Origin: a virus
Reading direction: 5' to 3' (one strand)
Virus record (IMG/VR): IMGVR_UViG_3300050121_000128
Coordinates: 1-45,541 of that record
DNA length: 45,541 nucleotides
Below the pieces are notes generated by a model, which was given only the letters and a program-made list of their open reading frames with translations, searched no databases and had not been told where the DNA came from. Positions 31,626 through 39,090 of the stretch are shown here, piece by piece. Made by a program: the position numbers and the translations under genes. Position 1 is the stretch's first letter; every line of letters starts with the position of its first letter.

Positions 31626-32399
31626 ATGCCAAGCTTAGACCAAACGATTTTCAAGCTAGGTTTTCAAATTTCACCGGTTATTTTGGTGAATGGTGTGGCG
31701 TCGCAAATTCCTGGGCAGATGCTACCCATTGTTGCCTTGACTCAAGCGGCTGACTTCACGCTAGGCCTGTTGAGTGGTGGTGCCAGCTTACCCTCATCGT
31801 TGGATCAATATTTTGCCCATTGGAAACCCCTACCCGGTACAACGCTGATTCAAAACACTATCGGCCAGTATCCCTTTGCCAATCAAGCGGTGGCGGCGAA
31901 CTCGATCATTGCCCAGCCGTTGCAGATCAGTATGTTGATGGCGTGCCCAGTGCAGGAGGAAGGTGGCTATCCGGCCAAACTGGCTACCATGACGGTATTG
32001 GTGCAAACGCTCAATCAGCACAATGCGATGGGGGGCGTATATACAATTGCCACTCCAGCCCAGATTTACCCGAACTGCATCTTGCTGGCCGTGCGTGATG
32101 TGTCTAGTGGGGAGAGCAAGCAGGTACAATTTGCTTACCAGTTCGACTTCGTGCAGCCGCTGATTACGATCAACCAAGCGACGCAGGTTTATAACTCCCT
32201 GATGAACACCATTTCTGGTGGCTTACCCACGAGCTTGACCCCTTCGTGGAGTGGCTTGTCCTCCACCACGGGTGCCAATTTAGTATCAGCCCCTGGTGCA
32301 GCTATTCCCTCTCTCACCAATATGGCTGGTGCAGCGGCTTCGGGGGTTGGGTCTGGTGCGATTGGTGGTGTGCTAGGTGGCACGGGGATAGGACTATGA
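31626..32399 (+). CDS. baseplate-region tail protein (257 aa)
   Basis: A 257-residue protein whose core (about 40-190) is beta-rich and includes PLQISMLMACPVQEEGGY and a KQVQFAYQFDFVQPLIT segment. The last ~55 residues are Gly/Ala/Ser-rich (GVGSGAIGGVLGG), a flexible tail. Gene order (hub-like gene before, baseplate-plug gene after, 4-nt overlap) places it in the baseplate. No established family name can be given. Confidence 0.6.
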   Translation: MPSLDQTIFKLGFQISPVILVNGVASQIPGQMLPIVALTQAADFTLGLLSGGASLPSSLDQYFAHWKPLPGTTLIQNTIGQYPFANQAVAANSIIAQPLQISMLMACPVQEEGGYPAKLATMTVLVQTLNQHNAMGGVYTIATPAQIYPNCILLAVRDVSSGESKQVQFAYQFDFVQPLITINQATQVYNSLMNTISGGLPTSLTPSWSGLSSTTGANLVSAPGAAIPSLTNMAGAAASGVGSGAIGGVLGGTGIGL

Positions 32400-32881
32400 C
32401 TACCGTTCAGTTTCAACCATCACCCACGGCGAATACCCGGTTCCAAGCGACGCTTGATAGTCAGGTGTACAACGTGGTTATCAATTGGAATTTGTTCGGT
32501 GCCCGGTATTACGTGAATATCTACACGTTGGCGGGTCAGCGTATTGTGACTGAGCCGTTGATTGGCTCGCCACTGGGTTATGACCTGTCTTCATTGACCA
32601 GTGATAACAACATCGCCAGTGCTGTGACGGCGGTGAGTCACACCTACACGGTCGGTAGTATTGTGCCTCTACAGATTGCCGGGAACACCCCGACCGCATT
32701 TAACGGCACGTTCAATTGCAACATTACCGGCCCTAACAGCTTTACTTACCCCCTGCCAGGGGCGATTGATGCAGCGACCCAATTAGGTACGGCAACGTAC
32801 ATATTGAGCCTCACTGCTGGGTATTTCAATAGCACGCTAGTGTACTTCCCGGACAACCAACAGATAATCATCACTCCCTAA
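32396..32881 (+). CDS. baseplate plug-like protein with an inserted module (161 aa)
   Basis: The ATG at 32396 overlaps the preceding TGA; the longer in-frame start at 32246 would overlap the upstream gene by 150 nt and is rejected. Residues ~15-70 (QVYNVVINWNLFGARYYVNI, then GQRIVTEPLIG) and ~136-161 (LTAGYFNSTLVYFPDNQQII) together resemble the small baseplate plug family. About 72-135 is an inserted module with SHTYTVGSIVPLQIAG and FNGTFNCNITGPNSFTYPL, like the one in the sheath protein. Confidence 0.65.
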   Translation: MTTVQFQPSPTANTRFQATLDSQVYNVVINWNLFGARYYVNIYTLAGQRIVTEPLIGSPLGYDLSSLTSDNNIASAVTAVSHTYTVGSIVPLQIAGNTPTAFNGTFNCNITGPNSFTYPLPGAIDAATQLGTATYILSLTAGYFNSTLVYFPDNQQIIITP

Positions 32882-32883
32882 GT

Positions 32884-32899
32884 CCGCAATTAATTGCGG
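32884..32899. repeat. 16-bp dispersed palindrome, copy 9 (fully symmetric)
   Basis: CCGCAATTAATTGCGG, a perfect palindrome, 3 nt after a stop codon. It is joined directly to AGGAATTC, so its last bases form the GGAGG ribosome site of the spike gene. Confidence 0.9.
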
Positions 32900-32907
32900 A
32901 GGAATTC

Positions 32908-33663
32908 GTGACCATTGAACTGAAGAACCCGCTGTTCAAATCGATCCCAGCGGCGATTCATAAGCGAGTAGTGAATGCTTTCCAGTTGACAGGGAAGGCG
33001 CTCCCTTGCCACGTCACTGCTGTGAATGCTGCACCGAGTGGGGTGCTGATTACCGTGCAGTTCGATGTCAGTGATATCCACAATTTGCCACAGATTACGA
33101 TTCCCCTGTTTGGGCCTGAGTACATTCGTTACCCGATCAAGGCAACTGATCTGGGTGTGGTTATGCCGGTAGATGCTAGTGTGGCTTACACCAGCGGGCA
33201 GAGTAGTGGTATTTCTGATTTGAGTGACCCGGCCAACCTTGAGGCGCTGTATTTCATGCCGATTGGTAATAAGAACTGGGTATCAGTAGACCCTGATCAG
33301 GTGACGATTTATGCCCCCAATGGTGCGACAATACGCGACACGAACAGTGGTGCGGTCATTGTGTTGCACCCCACGGAGATAACGATTACTGTAGGGTCCA
33401 GTAGCTGGGCGATGAACAGTACTAGCGTGACTGTGACTACCACACACTACGTAGTCAATGCCTCAGCCGATGCCACGATCACCGCGCCACAGATTGTGTT
33501 GGATGGTCAGATGACGCAGGGCACCAGTGGCGCGGGCTACCCGGCGACCTTGCAGGGTCCGGTTACTGTGGTTCACGAGGTTACAGCCGCAAGTATCCCG
33601 CTCAGCACTCACTTGCACAGCGATGCTGGTGGCACGGGCGATTCTGGTCCGCCTATCCCATAA
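32908..33663 (+). CDS. baseplate central spike protein (251 aa)
   Basis: GTG at 32908 follows GGAGGAATTC. The N-terminal ~110 residues form a beta-rich OB-like domain (Gp138-type pattern, YIRYPIKATDLGVVMPVD). Residues ~120-220 are repeating short beta-strands typical of a triple-stranded spike. The C-terminus (HEVTAASIPLSTHLHSDAGG) has an HLH triad near the tip, as in spikes that bind a metal ion at the apex, and ends GPPIP. It is expected to pierce the outer membrane when the sheath contracts. Confidence 0.8.
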   Translation: MTIELKNPLFKSIPAAIHKRVVNAFQLTGKALPCHVTAVNAAPSGVLITVQFDVSDIHNLPQITIPLFGPEYIRYPIKATDLGVVMPVDASVAYTSGQSSGISDLSDPANLEALYFMPIGNKNWVSVDPDQVTIYAPNGATIRDTNSGAVIVLHPTEITITVGSSSWAMNSTSVTVTTTHYVVNASADATITAPQIVLDGQMTQGTSGAGYPATLQGPVTVVHEVTAASIPLSTHLHSDAGGTGDSGPPIP

Positions 33664-33673
33664 GGAGCATGAA

Positions 33674-34015
33674 ATGCGGGTCTACGGAAGAATTTACAAC
33701 GGGGGTGTGCCGCAATGGGTTGTGGTGGAAACTGACGCCGCAGGGAATAGCGAGTACGTGTACGTGACGTGGCTTATTCAGGTGTTGAAGCTGTGCCTGG
33801 GTGAAAGCCCGTTCTACGCGAATTATGGTATCCCGGCTGTGCCTTCAGTTGTGCAGCAGATCTTCCCAGATTTTTATGTGGCCCAGGTGCAGCAGCAATT
33901 TCAGCAGTATTTCGCGTCGCTGATCATTAGCAAGGTGCCGAGCCTCACACCCACGTACAACGTGAATATTCTGATGTTCAATGGAACTGTATTTTCCGCA
34001 ACTATCGCGGGGTAG
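33674..34015 (+). CDS. gp25-like baseplate wedge protein, 3' end rebuilt by an endonuclease insertion (113 aa)
   Basis: The ATG at 33674 follows AAGGAGCATGAA; a longer open frame from 33527 is a shadow of the spike gene. The 113-residue protein has the gpW/gp25-like size and pattern (YVTWLIQVLKLCLGESPF, then PVPS-like VPSVVQQIFPDFYVAQVQQQ). It belongs to the wedge/baseplate set. Its last 11 codons (NGTVFSATIAG) are duplicated at the end of the next gene with almost all codons changed, showing that the endonuclease gene inserted in this gene's 3' end. Confidence 0.75.
   Translation: MRVYGRIYNGGVPQWVVVETDAAGNSEYVYVTWLIQVLKLCLGESPFYANYGIPAVPSVVQQIFPDFYVAQVQQQFQQYFASLIISKVPSLTPTYNVNILMFNGTVFSATIAG
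33980..34015 (+). repeat. recoded copy of the baseplate gene 3' end
   Basis: Codes NGTVFSATIAG-stop with A/T-rich third positions. Its partner at 34606-34641 codes NGTVFQATIAG-stop. Ten of 11 residues match, but only the GTA codon is the same. It probably came with the endonuclease cassette, which has similar AT-rich codon use. Confidence 0.8.
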
Positions 34016-34017
34016 AC

Positions 34018-34641
34018 ATGTTTTATACCTATTTACACCTGACTACTGATGGAAAACCTTTTTATATCGGAAAAGGGTGTGGTCATCGAGCTTGGTCGAA
34101 AGCGAATCGCAATAACCATTGGCAACGTACTGTTGAGAAATACGGCTTACAAGTAGTAGTTTTAGCTGAATGGGCAACAGAAGAAGAAGCTTTTGAGCAC
34201 GAAAAAGTCCTAATTGCGTGTTTCCGTGACATGGGCCACAAATTGGTGAACCGCACTGACGGGGGTGGCGGTGTATCTGGATTAGTGATGACTGCTGAGT
34301 GGAAGCAGAAAAAACGAGAATTTCGTACAGGCAAAAAACACTCGGTTGAAACTCGAAAAAAGATAGCAGAGGCTAATAGATTAAGAGTAAAGAAACCAGA
34401 AAGTATTGAAAAACAGCGGACAAAAATTATTGGTCGAAAAGCAACTATTGAGCAGCGTCTTAAGCAGTCCTTAGCGGCGAAAGGGAAGAAAAAGCCAGAT
34501 GGTTTTGGTGAAAAAATACGTCAAGCAAGAACTGGAGTGCCTAGAACCCCAGAAACTATTGAGCGTATGCGACAAGGGGCGCTGGCAACAGCCAAGAGAA
34601 AACGTAACGGCACGGTATTCCAGGCGACGATTGCTGGTTGA
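34018..34641 (+). CDS. GIY-YIG homing endonuclease with NUMOD3-like repeats (207 aa)
   Basis: A GIY-YIG nuclease domain covers residues ~1-95: a YTYLHLT strand in place of GIY, then the YIG in PFYIGKG, HRAWS, and the acidic residue region EEEAFEHEKVLI. The second half has three NUMOD3-like DNA-binding repeats (GKKHSVETRKKIAEANR; RKATIEQRLKQSLAAKG; GVPRTPETIERMRQGALA). Codon use is more AT-rich than the flanking genes, a sign of transfer. It separates two baseplate genes, and its last 11 residues are the original end of the upstream gene. Confidence 0.85.
   Translation: MFYTYLHLTTDGKPFYIGKGCGHRAWSKANRNNHWQRTVEKYGLQVVVLAEWATEEEAFEHEKVLIACFRDMGHKLVNRTDGGGGVSGLVMTAEWKQKKREFRTGKKHSVETRKKIAEANRLRVKKPESIEKQRTKIIGRKATIEQRLKQSLAAKGKKKPDGFGEKIRQARTGVPRTPETIERMRQGALATAKRKRNGTVFQATIAG
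34606..34641 (+). repeat. original 3' end of the baseplate gene, now fused to the endonuclease
   Basis: Codes NGTVFQATIAG-stop with GC-rich third positions like the surrounding phage genes. It now forms the C-terminus of the endonuclease ORF, so the insertion point lies at or just before 33980. Confidence 0.8.
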
Positions 34642-34693
34642 CCAGCACCCGTAAATGTTAAACTGTGCGCAGATAAAGAATTAGGTGGAATGA

Positions 34694-36109
34694 ATGTCGA
34701 CCATCCCGATTATCATGACAACCACGGGTGTGCAGCCGCAGAGTCCGGCTTCACTGCTCCAGCAGTTGCTTGCGAATGTGGCGGCGACTAACCCCGGCTA
34801 TACGGCGAATCTTCCAGGCACTCTTATAGAAGACATCAGTTCGACTGACGTGGGCGCGCTCGCGTTGTGCGATGCGGCCTTTGTCGAGCTTGTGAATAGC
34901 ATCACCCCTGGCAGTGCCAACGCTTTCATCTTGAATCAGCTTGGTCAGCAGTTTGGGGTTCCCCAAGGTATGGGGTATAACACGAATGTGAATGTGGTTT
35001 TCACCGGCCCAGCAGGCTTCGTGATATCCCAAGGTTTTATCGTCAGTGATGGCGTCTATCAGTACGTGGTACAAAACCCTGCCATTATTCCCACGAGTGG
35101 ATCCACTGGGTCGGTCTATTGCCTAGCCCAGCTTTCTGGTACTTGGGCAGTTCCTGCCGACACGGTGAATGTGATTATCAGCAGTGTGCCGAGCGGTATC
35201 ACTGTAACCGTGACCAACCCCATTGCGGGAATTCCAGGGAACGGTACGGAGACCACGGCGGCTTATCAAGCTCGTGTGGTGCAGGCAGGTTTAAGCACTT
35301 GCCAGGGCATGACCACGACCTTGCGCAACGCCCTGCAAGCTGTTAGTGGCGTGCAACCGAACTTAGTGTCTGTGCTACAAAAGACAGGGCAGTGGGAGAT
35401 TATTTGTGGCGGCGGGGATCCATACGAGGTGGCGTTCGCTATCTTTACCGGCCTAGGCGACATTTCCAACCTGATCGGTAGCACGCTGAGTGTGGCAAGT
35501 ATCACGAAAGCCAACCCTGGCGTGGTAACTACCAACCAAAACCACGGCTTCACTACTGGGCAGGTAATACATATTACCGGCATTGTCGGTATGACCGCGC
35601 TTAATGGGGTAGCACTGACGATCACGGTAACGGGCCTGGAATCCTTCACCATCGGGGTAGATACCACGAGTTACGCGACTTATGTAAGTGGCGGGGTAAT
35701 TCTGCCCAATCCGCGCAATATTTCAGTCAGTATCAACGATTACCCAGACACGTATGTAATTCCATTTGTGAATCCTCCACAGCAAGTGGTGGGAATTACC
35801 GCGACGTGGAACACCATCAGCACCAACTACATCAGTCCTGCGGCTATTTCGAGCTACGCGCAACCACCGATGATTGCTTATGTGAATGCGATCACTGTGG
35901 GTCAGCCGTTGAACTTGCTTGACTTGCAGGGCATCTTTCAGACAGCCGTTGCCCCGATCCTGCCCGCGTCGCTGCTAATCAGTTTGACTTTTGTTGTGAC
36001 CATTGACAGTGTTGTGACTGCGCCAGAATCTGGCACCCAAATTATTGTTGGCGACCCAGAATCGTACTTCTTTACGACTGCCGCTGACATTTCGATTGTC
36101 CAGCTATGA
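34694..36109 (+). CDS. baseplate J-like wedge protein (471 aa)
   Basis: Baseplate J (gp47-type) proteins are recognised by GYTANLPGTLIEDISSTDVGALALCD near residues 35-60, NQLGQQFGVPQGMG, the YQARVVQAGLSTCQGMTTTLRNAL region (about 191-214), and C-terminal repeated beta-strands. An extra module at about 265-335 (NHGFTTGQVIHITG, then LNGVALTITVTGLESFTIG) resembles those in the sheath and plug proteins. It forms the wedge ring of the baseplate. GTGGAATG upstream gives its ribosome site. The gap 34642-34693 has no clear promoter. Confidence 0.8.
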   Translation: MSTIPIIMTTTGVQPQSPASLLQQLLANVAATNPGYTANLPGTLIEDISSTDVGALALCDAAFVELVNSITPGSANAFILNQLGQQFGVPQGMGYNTNVNVVFTGPAGFVISQGFIVSDGVYQYVVQNPAIIPTSGSTGSVYCLAQLSGTWAVPADTVNVIISSVPSGITVTVTNPIAGIPGNGTETTAAYQARVVQAGLSTCQGMTTTLRNALQAVSGVQPNLVSVLQKTGQWEIICGGGDPYEVAFAIFTGLGDISNLIGSTLSVASITKANPGVVTTNQNHGFTTGQVIHITGIVGMTALNGVALTITVTGLESFTIGVDTTSYATYVSGGVILPNPRNISVSINDYPDTYVIPFVNPPQQVVGITATWNTISTNYISPAAISSYAQPPMIAYVNAITVGQPLNLLDLQGIFQTAVAPILPASLLISLTFVVTIDSVVTAPESGTQIIVGDPESYFFTTAADISIVQL

Positions 36110-36837
36110 GTACGCCTACTGTAGATAGCACTTACGTTGTAGACGGGTACTGGGTAGACGGGTACACGGTTGATGTTCCTATTACCGAAACCGTTAATAA
36201 TCCAGTTACCGTGCAGACGGTGATCCCGAGCTATCTGTATTGGGAGTACAACGATGATGTGGACTTGCAGGCATTTGTAGCGAGCTATAACTCGATTGCC
36301 CAGCAGATTTTGAACACGTTTAACCAGTTGAACTTGCCGGTGTACGCGGGAAACAATCTGATTGTTGGCGCGTTGTTGAATTGGGTAGCTTTGGGTATCT
36401 ACGGGGTGCCCCGGCCTATTTTGTCGAGTGGGAGTGTTTCCGCTGTCGGTACGTACAACAGCTATTCGTACAATCAGGCTATTGTTCCTTACGACGATCT
36501 GGAATCACTGGGCACTATTACTCAGATTGTGACGAGCGACGATGTGTTCAAGCGCATCCTGACGTGGAACTTGTATCGAGGGGATGGGAAGATTTTCAGT
36601 ATCACTTGGTTGAAACGCCGGGTACTTCGGTTCTTGAACGGCCTTAATGGCACGGATCCGGGTATAGATCAAACCTACCTCGTTAGCGTAACATTCAGTA
36701 GTGGCACGTTTGAGATTAATCTCGCGGACTATGTGGCGTCTCAGCCTAGTTCGTTGATGCCTGCAACACTCCAAGCGGCTATGAAGTCGGGGGTGTTGAA
36801 TGTGCCGTTTCAGTATTCTTTTGTGGTTAATCTATAA
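36106..36837 (+). CDS. baseplate wedge/fibre-attachment protein (243 aa)
   Basis: The ATG overlaps the baseplate J-like stop by 4 nt. Residues ~45-110 (YLYWEYNDDVDLQAFVASYN, then GALLNWVALGIYGVPRP) and a central FKRILTWNLYRGDGK segment match a widespread phage protein located after gp47-like genes. It fills the role of P2 gpI, linking wedge to fibres. The N-terminus carries a repeated VVDGYWVDGYTVD motif. Confidence 0.7.
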   Translation: MSTPTVDSTYVVDGYWVDGYTVDVPITETVNNPVTVQTVIPSYLYWEYNDDVDLQAFVASYNSIAQQILNTFNQLNLPVYAGNNLIVGALLNWVALGIYGVPRPILSSGSVSAVGTYNSYSYNQAIVPYDDLESLGTITQIVTSDDVFKRILTWNLYRGDGKIFSITWLKRRVLRFLNGLNGTDPGIDQTYLVSVTFSSGTFEINLADYVASQPSSLMPATLQAAMKSGVLNVPFQYSFVVNL

Positions 36838-36856
36838 GAACCACTGGGGTTAAAAC

Positions 36857-38272
36857 ATGGCTGCACTTATCGAGATCTATGCCAATAATGCCGCTACCAC
36901 GCTTGCGGCGGGCATCAGTAGCACAGCCACGTCGTTGACGGTGTTGAGCGGCTCAGGCACGCCTTTTCCTAACCCAGGAGCGAATCAGTTTTTCCGTTTC
37001 ACCTTGAATGACGCCCTCACTGGCTTGGAATACGAGATCATTTATTGCACGGCCCGATCTGGAGACACGTTCAGTGGGTTGCTGCGTGGACAGGAAGGCA
37101 CGACTGCACTCGCGTGGCTGTCGGCTGATAAGGTGTTTGAGGGTGTGACGGCTGGAGCCATGGCGAACCTGACGCAGGTTGAAGAAGTTCAACAGAACCT
37201 TTTCAATTACGCGACGGATACCGGGGCGGCAAATGCCTATAACATCGCATTCTCACCCAGCCTGCAAACCCCCGTCCCAGGTGCGGTGCTTTACTGGATC
37301 GCGGCTAATCCCAACACCACGGCAAGCACGGTTATTGTGAATGGCAGTAGTGCTTACCCGCTGCTTGGTCAGGGTCGTGCGGCCATGCAGGGAGGCGAAA
37401 TTAAGTCGTTTTGTGCCATGACTTATGATGCGGCGCTGAGTAGTTACGTGCTGCTGTCGTCTACTGGGGGTGCTGTACAAGGTGTTCCTACCGTCACCAA
37501 GAGTGCTCAGCATCTAACGCTTGGGCAGGCGCAGGCGCAGTTTGCGGCCCTTAACGGTAACGCAGGTCAGGCTTTTGCAGCCGCCTCGCTGGCTAGTTCG
37601 GTGCTTTCCACTGGTAGTGGCACAACGTTGTTGTTGGAAAGTAATACAGCCATTGCGGCAGTGAATGTGGGCAACACCGCTTATGTGCCGATGTATGTAG
37701 GGGCACCCACGACGGGGAATTCTGCGGTCAACCTGACCTATGCCGGTGCAACTTACGCGGCAATTAACGGCAGTACTTCCCAGGCATTTTCAGCCAGCAA
37801 CTTAACTCTCTCGGCTGGCTTGTTGACTAGCACCGCTGGTGCTTTGCAACTTAGAAATAACACTCTAGTCGGTTGTTACAACGTGGCTGGTAGCGCTTTC
37901 GTGCCCCTGGCTTGCGCCCCGGCGCAAAATGGTAATGAGGCTGTAACTCTTGGGCAACTGCAAAACCCCTTGGTGGCTGCGTCTAATGCCTACGGGGTAA
38001 ATGCTTACGTGGGGTGCTCAGTAGCATTTACGGCCCCAGGTCCAGGTTTGTTAATAGCCTGGGGGTCTCGAAACGATTCAGCGCAAGACGCATCTTCGTA
38101 CCCAGGCTATTTGTACATAAATGGTAGTGCGTACGCCAGTGATGACACGCTAATGACCATGACCCATATGGAAGGTATTTATACGGCTGGTGGTTACAGC
38201 AGCGCGGAGTATTACGCTGGAGGCCAATCCTTCACTGTGTGGGTGTGCCTGATTTTCATCCCCTACGTCTAA
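36857..38272 (+). CDS. tail fibre protein (471 aa)
   Basis: The N-terminal ~110 residues (AALIEIYANNAATTLAAGIS, a TARSGDTFSGLLRGQEGTTA segment) are the common tail-attachment module of phage fibre proteins. A long Ala/Ser/Gly/Thr-rich shaft follows (about 115-380). The C-terminal ~90 residues form a distinct beta-rich tip (PGLLIAWGSRNDSAQD, ending VCLIFIPYV). It is expected to be a trimeric fibre. A fibre-assembly-like gene follows, as in the first fibre cluster. Confidence 0.75.
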   Translation: MAALIEIYANNAATTLAAGISSTATSLTVLSGSGTPFPNPGANQFFRFTLNDALTGLEYEIIYCTARSGDTFSGLLRGQEGTTALAWLSADKVFEGVTAGAMANLTQVEEVQQNLFNYATDTGAANAYNIAFSPSLQTPVPGAVLYWIAANPNTTASTVIVNGSSAYPLLGQGRAAMQGGEIKSFCAMTYDAALSSYVLLSSTGGAVQGVPTVTKSAQHLTLGQAQAQFAALNGNAGQAFAAASLASSVLSTGSGTTLLLESNTAIAAVNVGNTAYVPMYVGAPTTGNSAVNLTYAGATYAAINGSTSQAFSASNLTLSAGLLTSTAGALQLRNNTLVGCYNVAGSAFVPLACAPAQNGNEAVTLGQLQNPLVAASNAYGVNAYVGCSVAFTAPGPGLLIAWGSRNDSAQDASSYPGYLYINGSAYASDDTLMTMTHMEGIYTAGGYSSAEYYAGGQSFTVWVCLIFIPYV

Positions 38273-38284
38273 TAGGCACAGAAA

Positions 38285-38806
38285 ATGACTGCAATCTATT
38301 ACGTTGTACCAGACGGCAAGGGAGGAATTCGTAGCGGTGGTCATTCCCCCGATGGCACCTTGCACCCCACAGTGCCCGTGATCGTCTGTACGAAAGAAAT
38401 TTCTCAGAATTTTATGGGTTACACGGAGGCTAACGGAGTACTCGTGCCTCCCCCTGCTGAATACGTGCAGGCTCAAGCGGCCAAGAAAACGGCGGATACG
38501 GCTCTGTCAGCCGGTATTACCGTAACCAGTACGACTCAGCCGCTAATCGACGGGGTGTATTCCTTGTCGCAAAGCGCTCGAAACAATATCAATTCGATTG
38601 AGAATTTCATCCTCAAACACGGCAAGTTTCCCGGTACTGCTAGTGTTTTGAATTACCCGGATAAGCTAGGGGTTATGCACGCCTTTTACGAGGTGCAGAC
38701 TTTTAGTGATTTCGCCACGGCGATAACCAACTACGTCACAGATCTGAATTCCTACGCACACGGGTTTATCCCCGCTCTGCCTGAATCCACTGTGGTTATC
38801 GCCTGA
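38285..38806 (+). CDS. fibre-cluster protein with a DUF4376-like layout (173 aa)
   Basis: A 173-residue protein directly after the tail fibre gene. The N-terminal ~60 residues are a small beta-rich domain (AIYYVVPDGKGGIRSGGHSP). The C-terminal region has an Ala/Gln helix and a GVMHAFYEVQTFSDFATAIT segment. The layout parallels the fibre-assembly-like gene at 7847, although identity is low. It may be a chaperone for the adjacent fibre or a small virion protein. Confidence 0.55.
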   Translation: MTAIYYVVPDGKGGIRSGGHSPDGTLHPTVPVIVCTKEISQNFMGYTEANGVLVPPPAEYVQAQAAKKTADTALSAGITVTSTTQPLIDGVYSLSQSARNNINSIENFILKHGKFPGTASVLNYPDKLGVMHAFYEVQTFSDFATAITNYVTDLNSYAHGFIPALPESTVVIA

Positions 38807-38820
38807 GCACGGAGTACGAC

Positions 38821-39090
38821 ATGACCGTAACTGTATATCTTCGTGCCAATCAGTCTGCTGCGCTTTCTTGGTCGCAGGTGGACGGCAACTTCACGGCCTT
38901 GGCGACACAAGTTAATACCAATACCGCAGATATTGCGGCTTTGGGTGGTGCGCAGGGTGGACCTACAAGCAGCCGCCCGTCTGTACCAACGCTGTATCAG
39001 TACTATGTAGATACCACTTTGGGATACCCAGTATGGTGTACCGTGGTAAGTCCCCCCACTTGGGTCAACGCAGCAGGAGTCGCGTCGTGA
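38821..39090 (+). CDS. short tail-attachment type protein (89 aa)
   Basis: An 89-residue protein whose N-terminus (LRANQSAALSWSQVDGNFTAL) matches the short module that opens many phage fibre proteins. Its C-terminus (YYVDTTLGYPVWCT, PPTWVNAAG) matches the small tip motif found in others. Having both and nothing between them suggests a minimal adaptor, or a fibre gene that lost its shaft. It overlaps the tail spike gene by 4 nt (GTGA). Confidence 0.6.
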   Translation: MTVTVYLRANQSAALSWSQVDGNFTALATQVNTNTADIAALGGAQGGPTSSRPSVPTLYQYYVDTTLGYPVWCTVVSPPTWVNAAGVAS

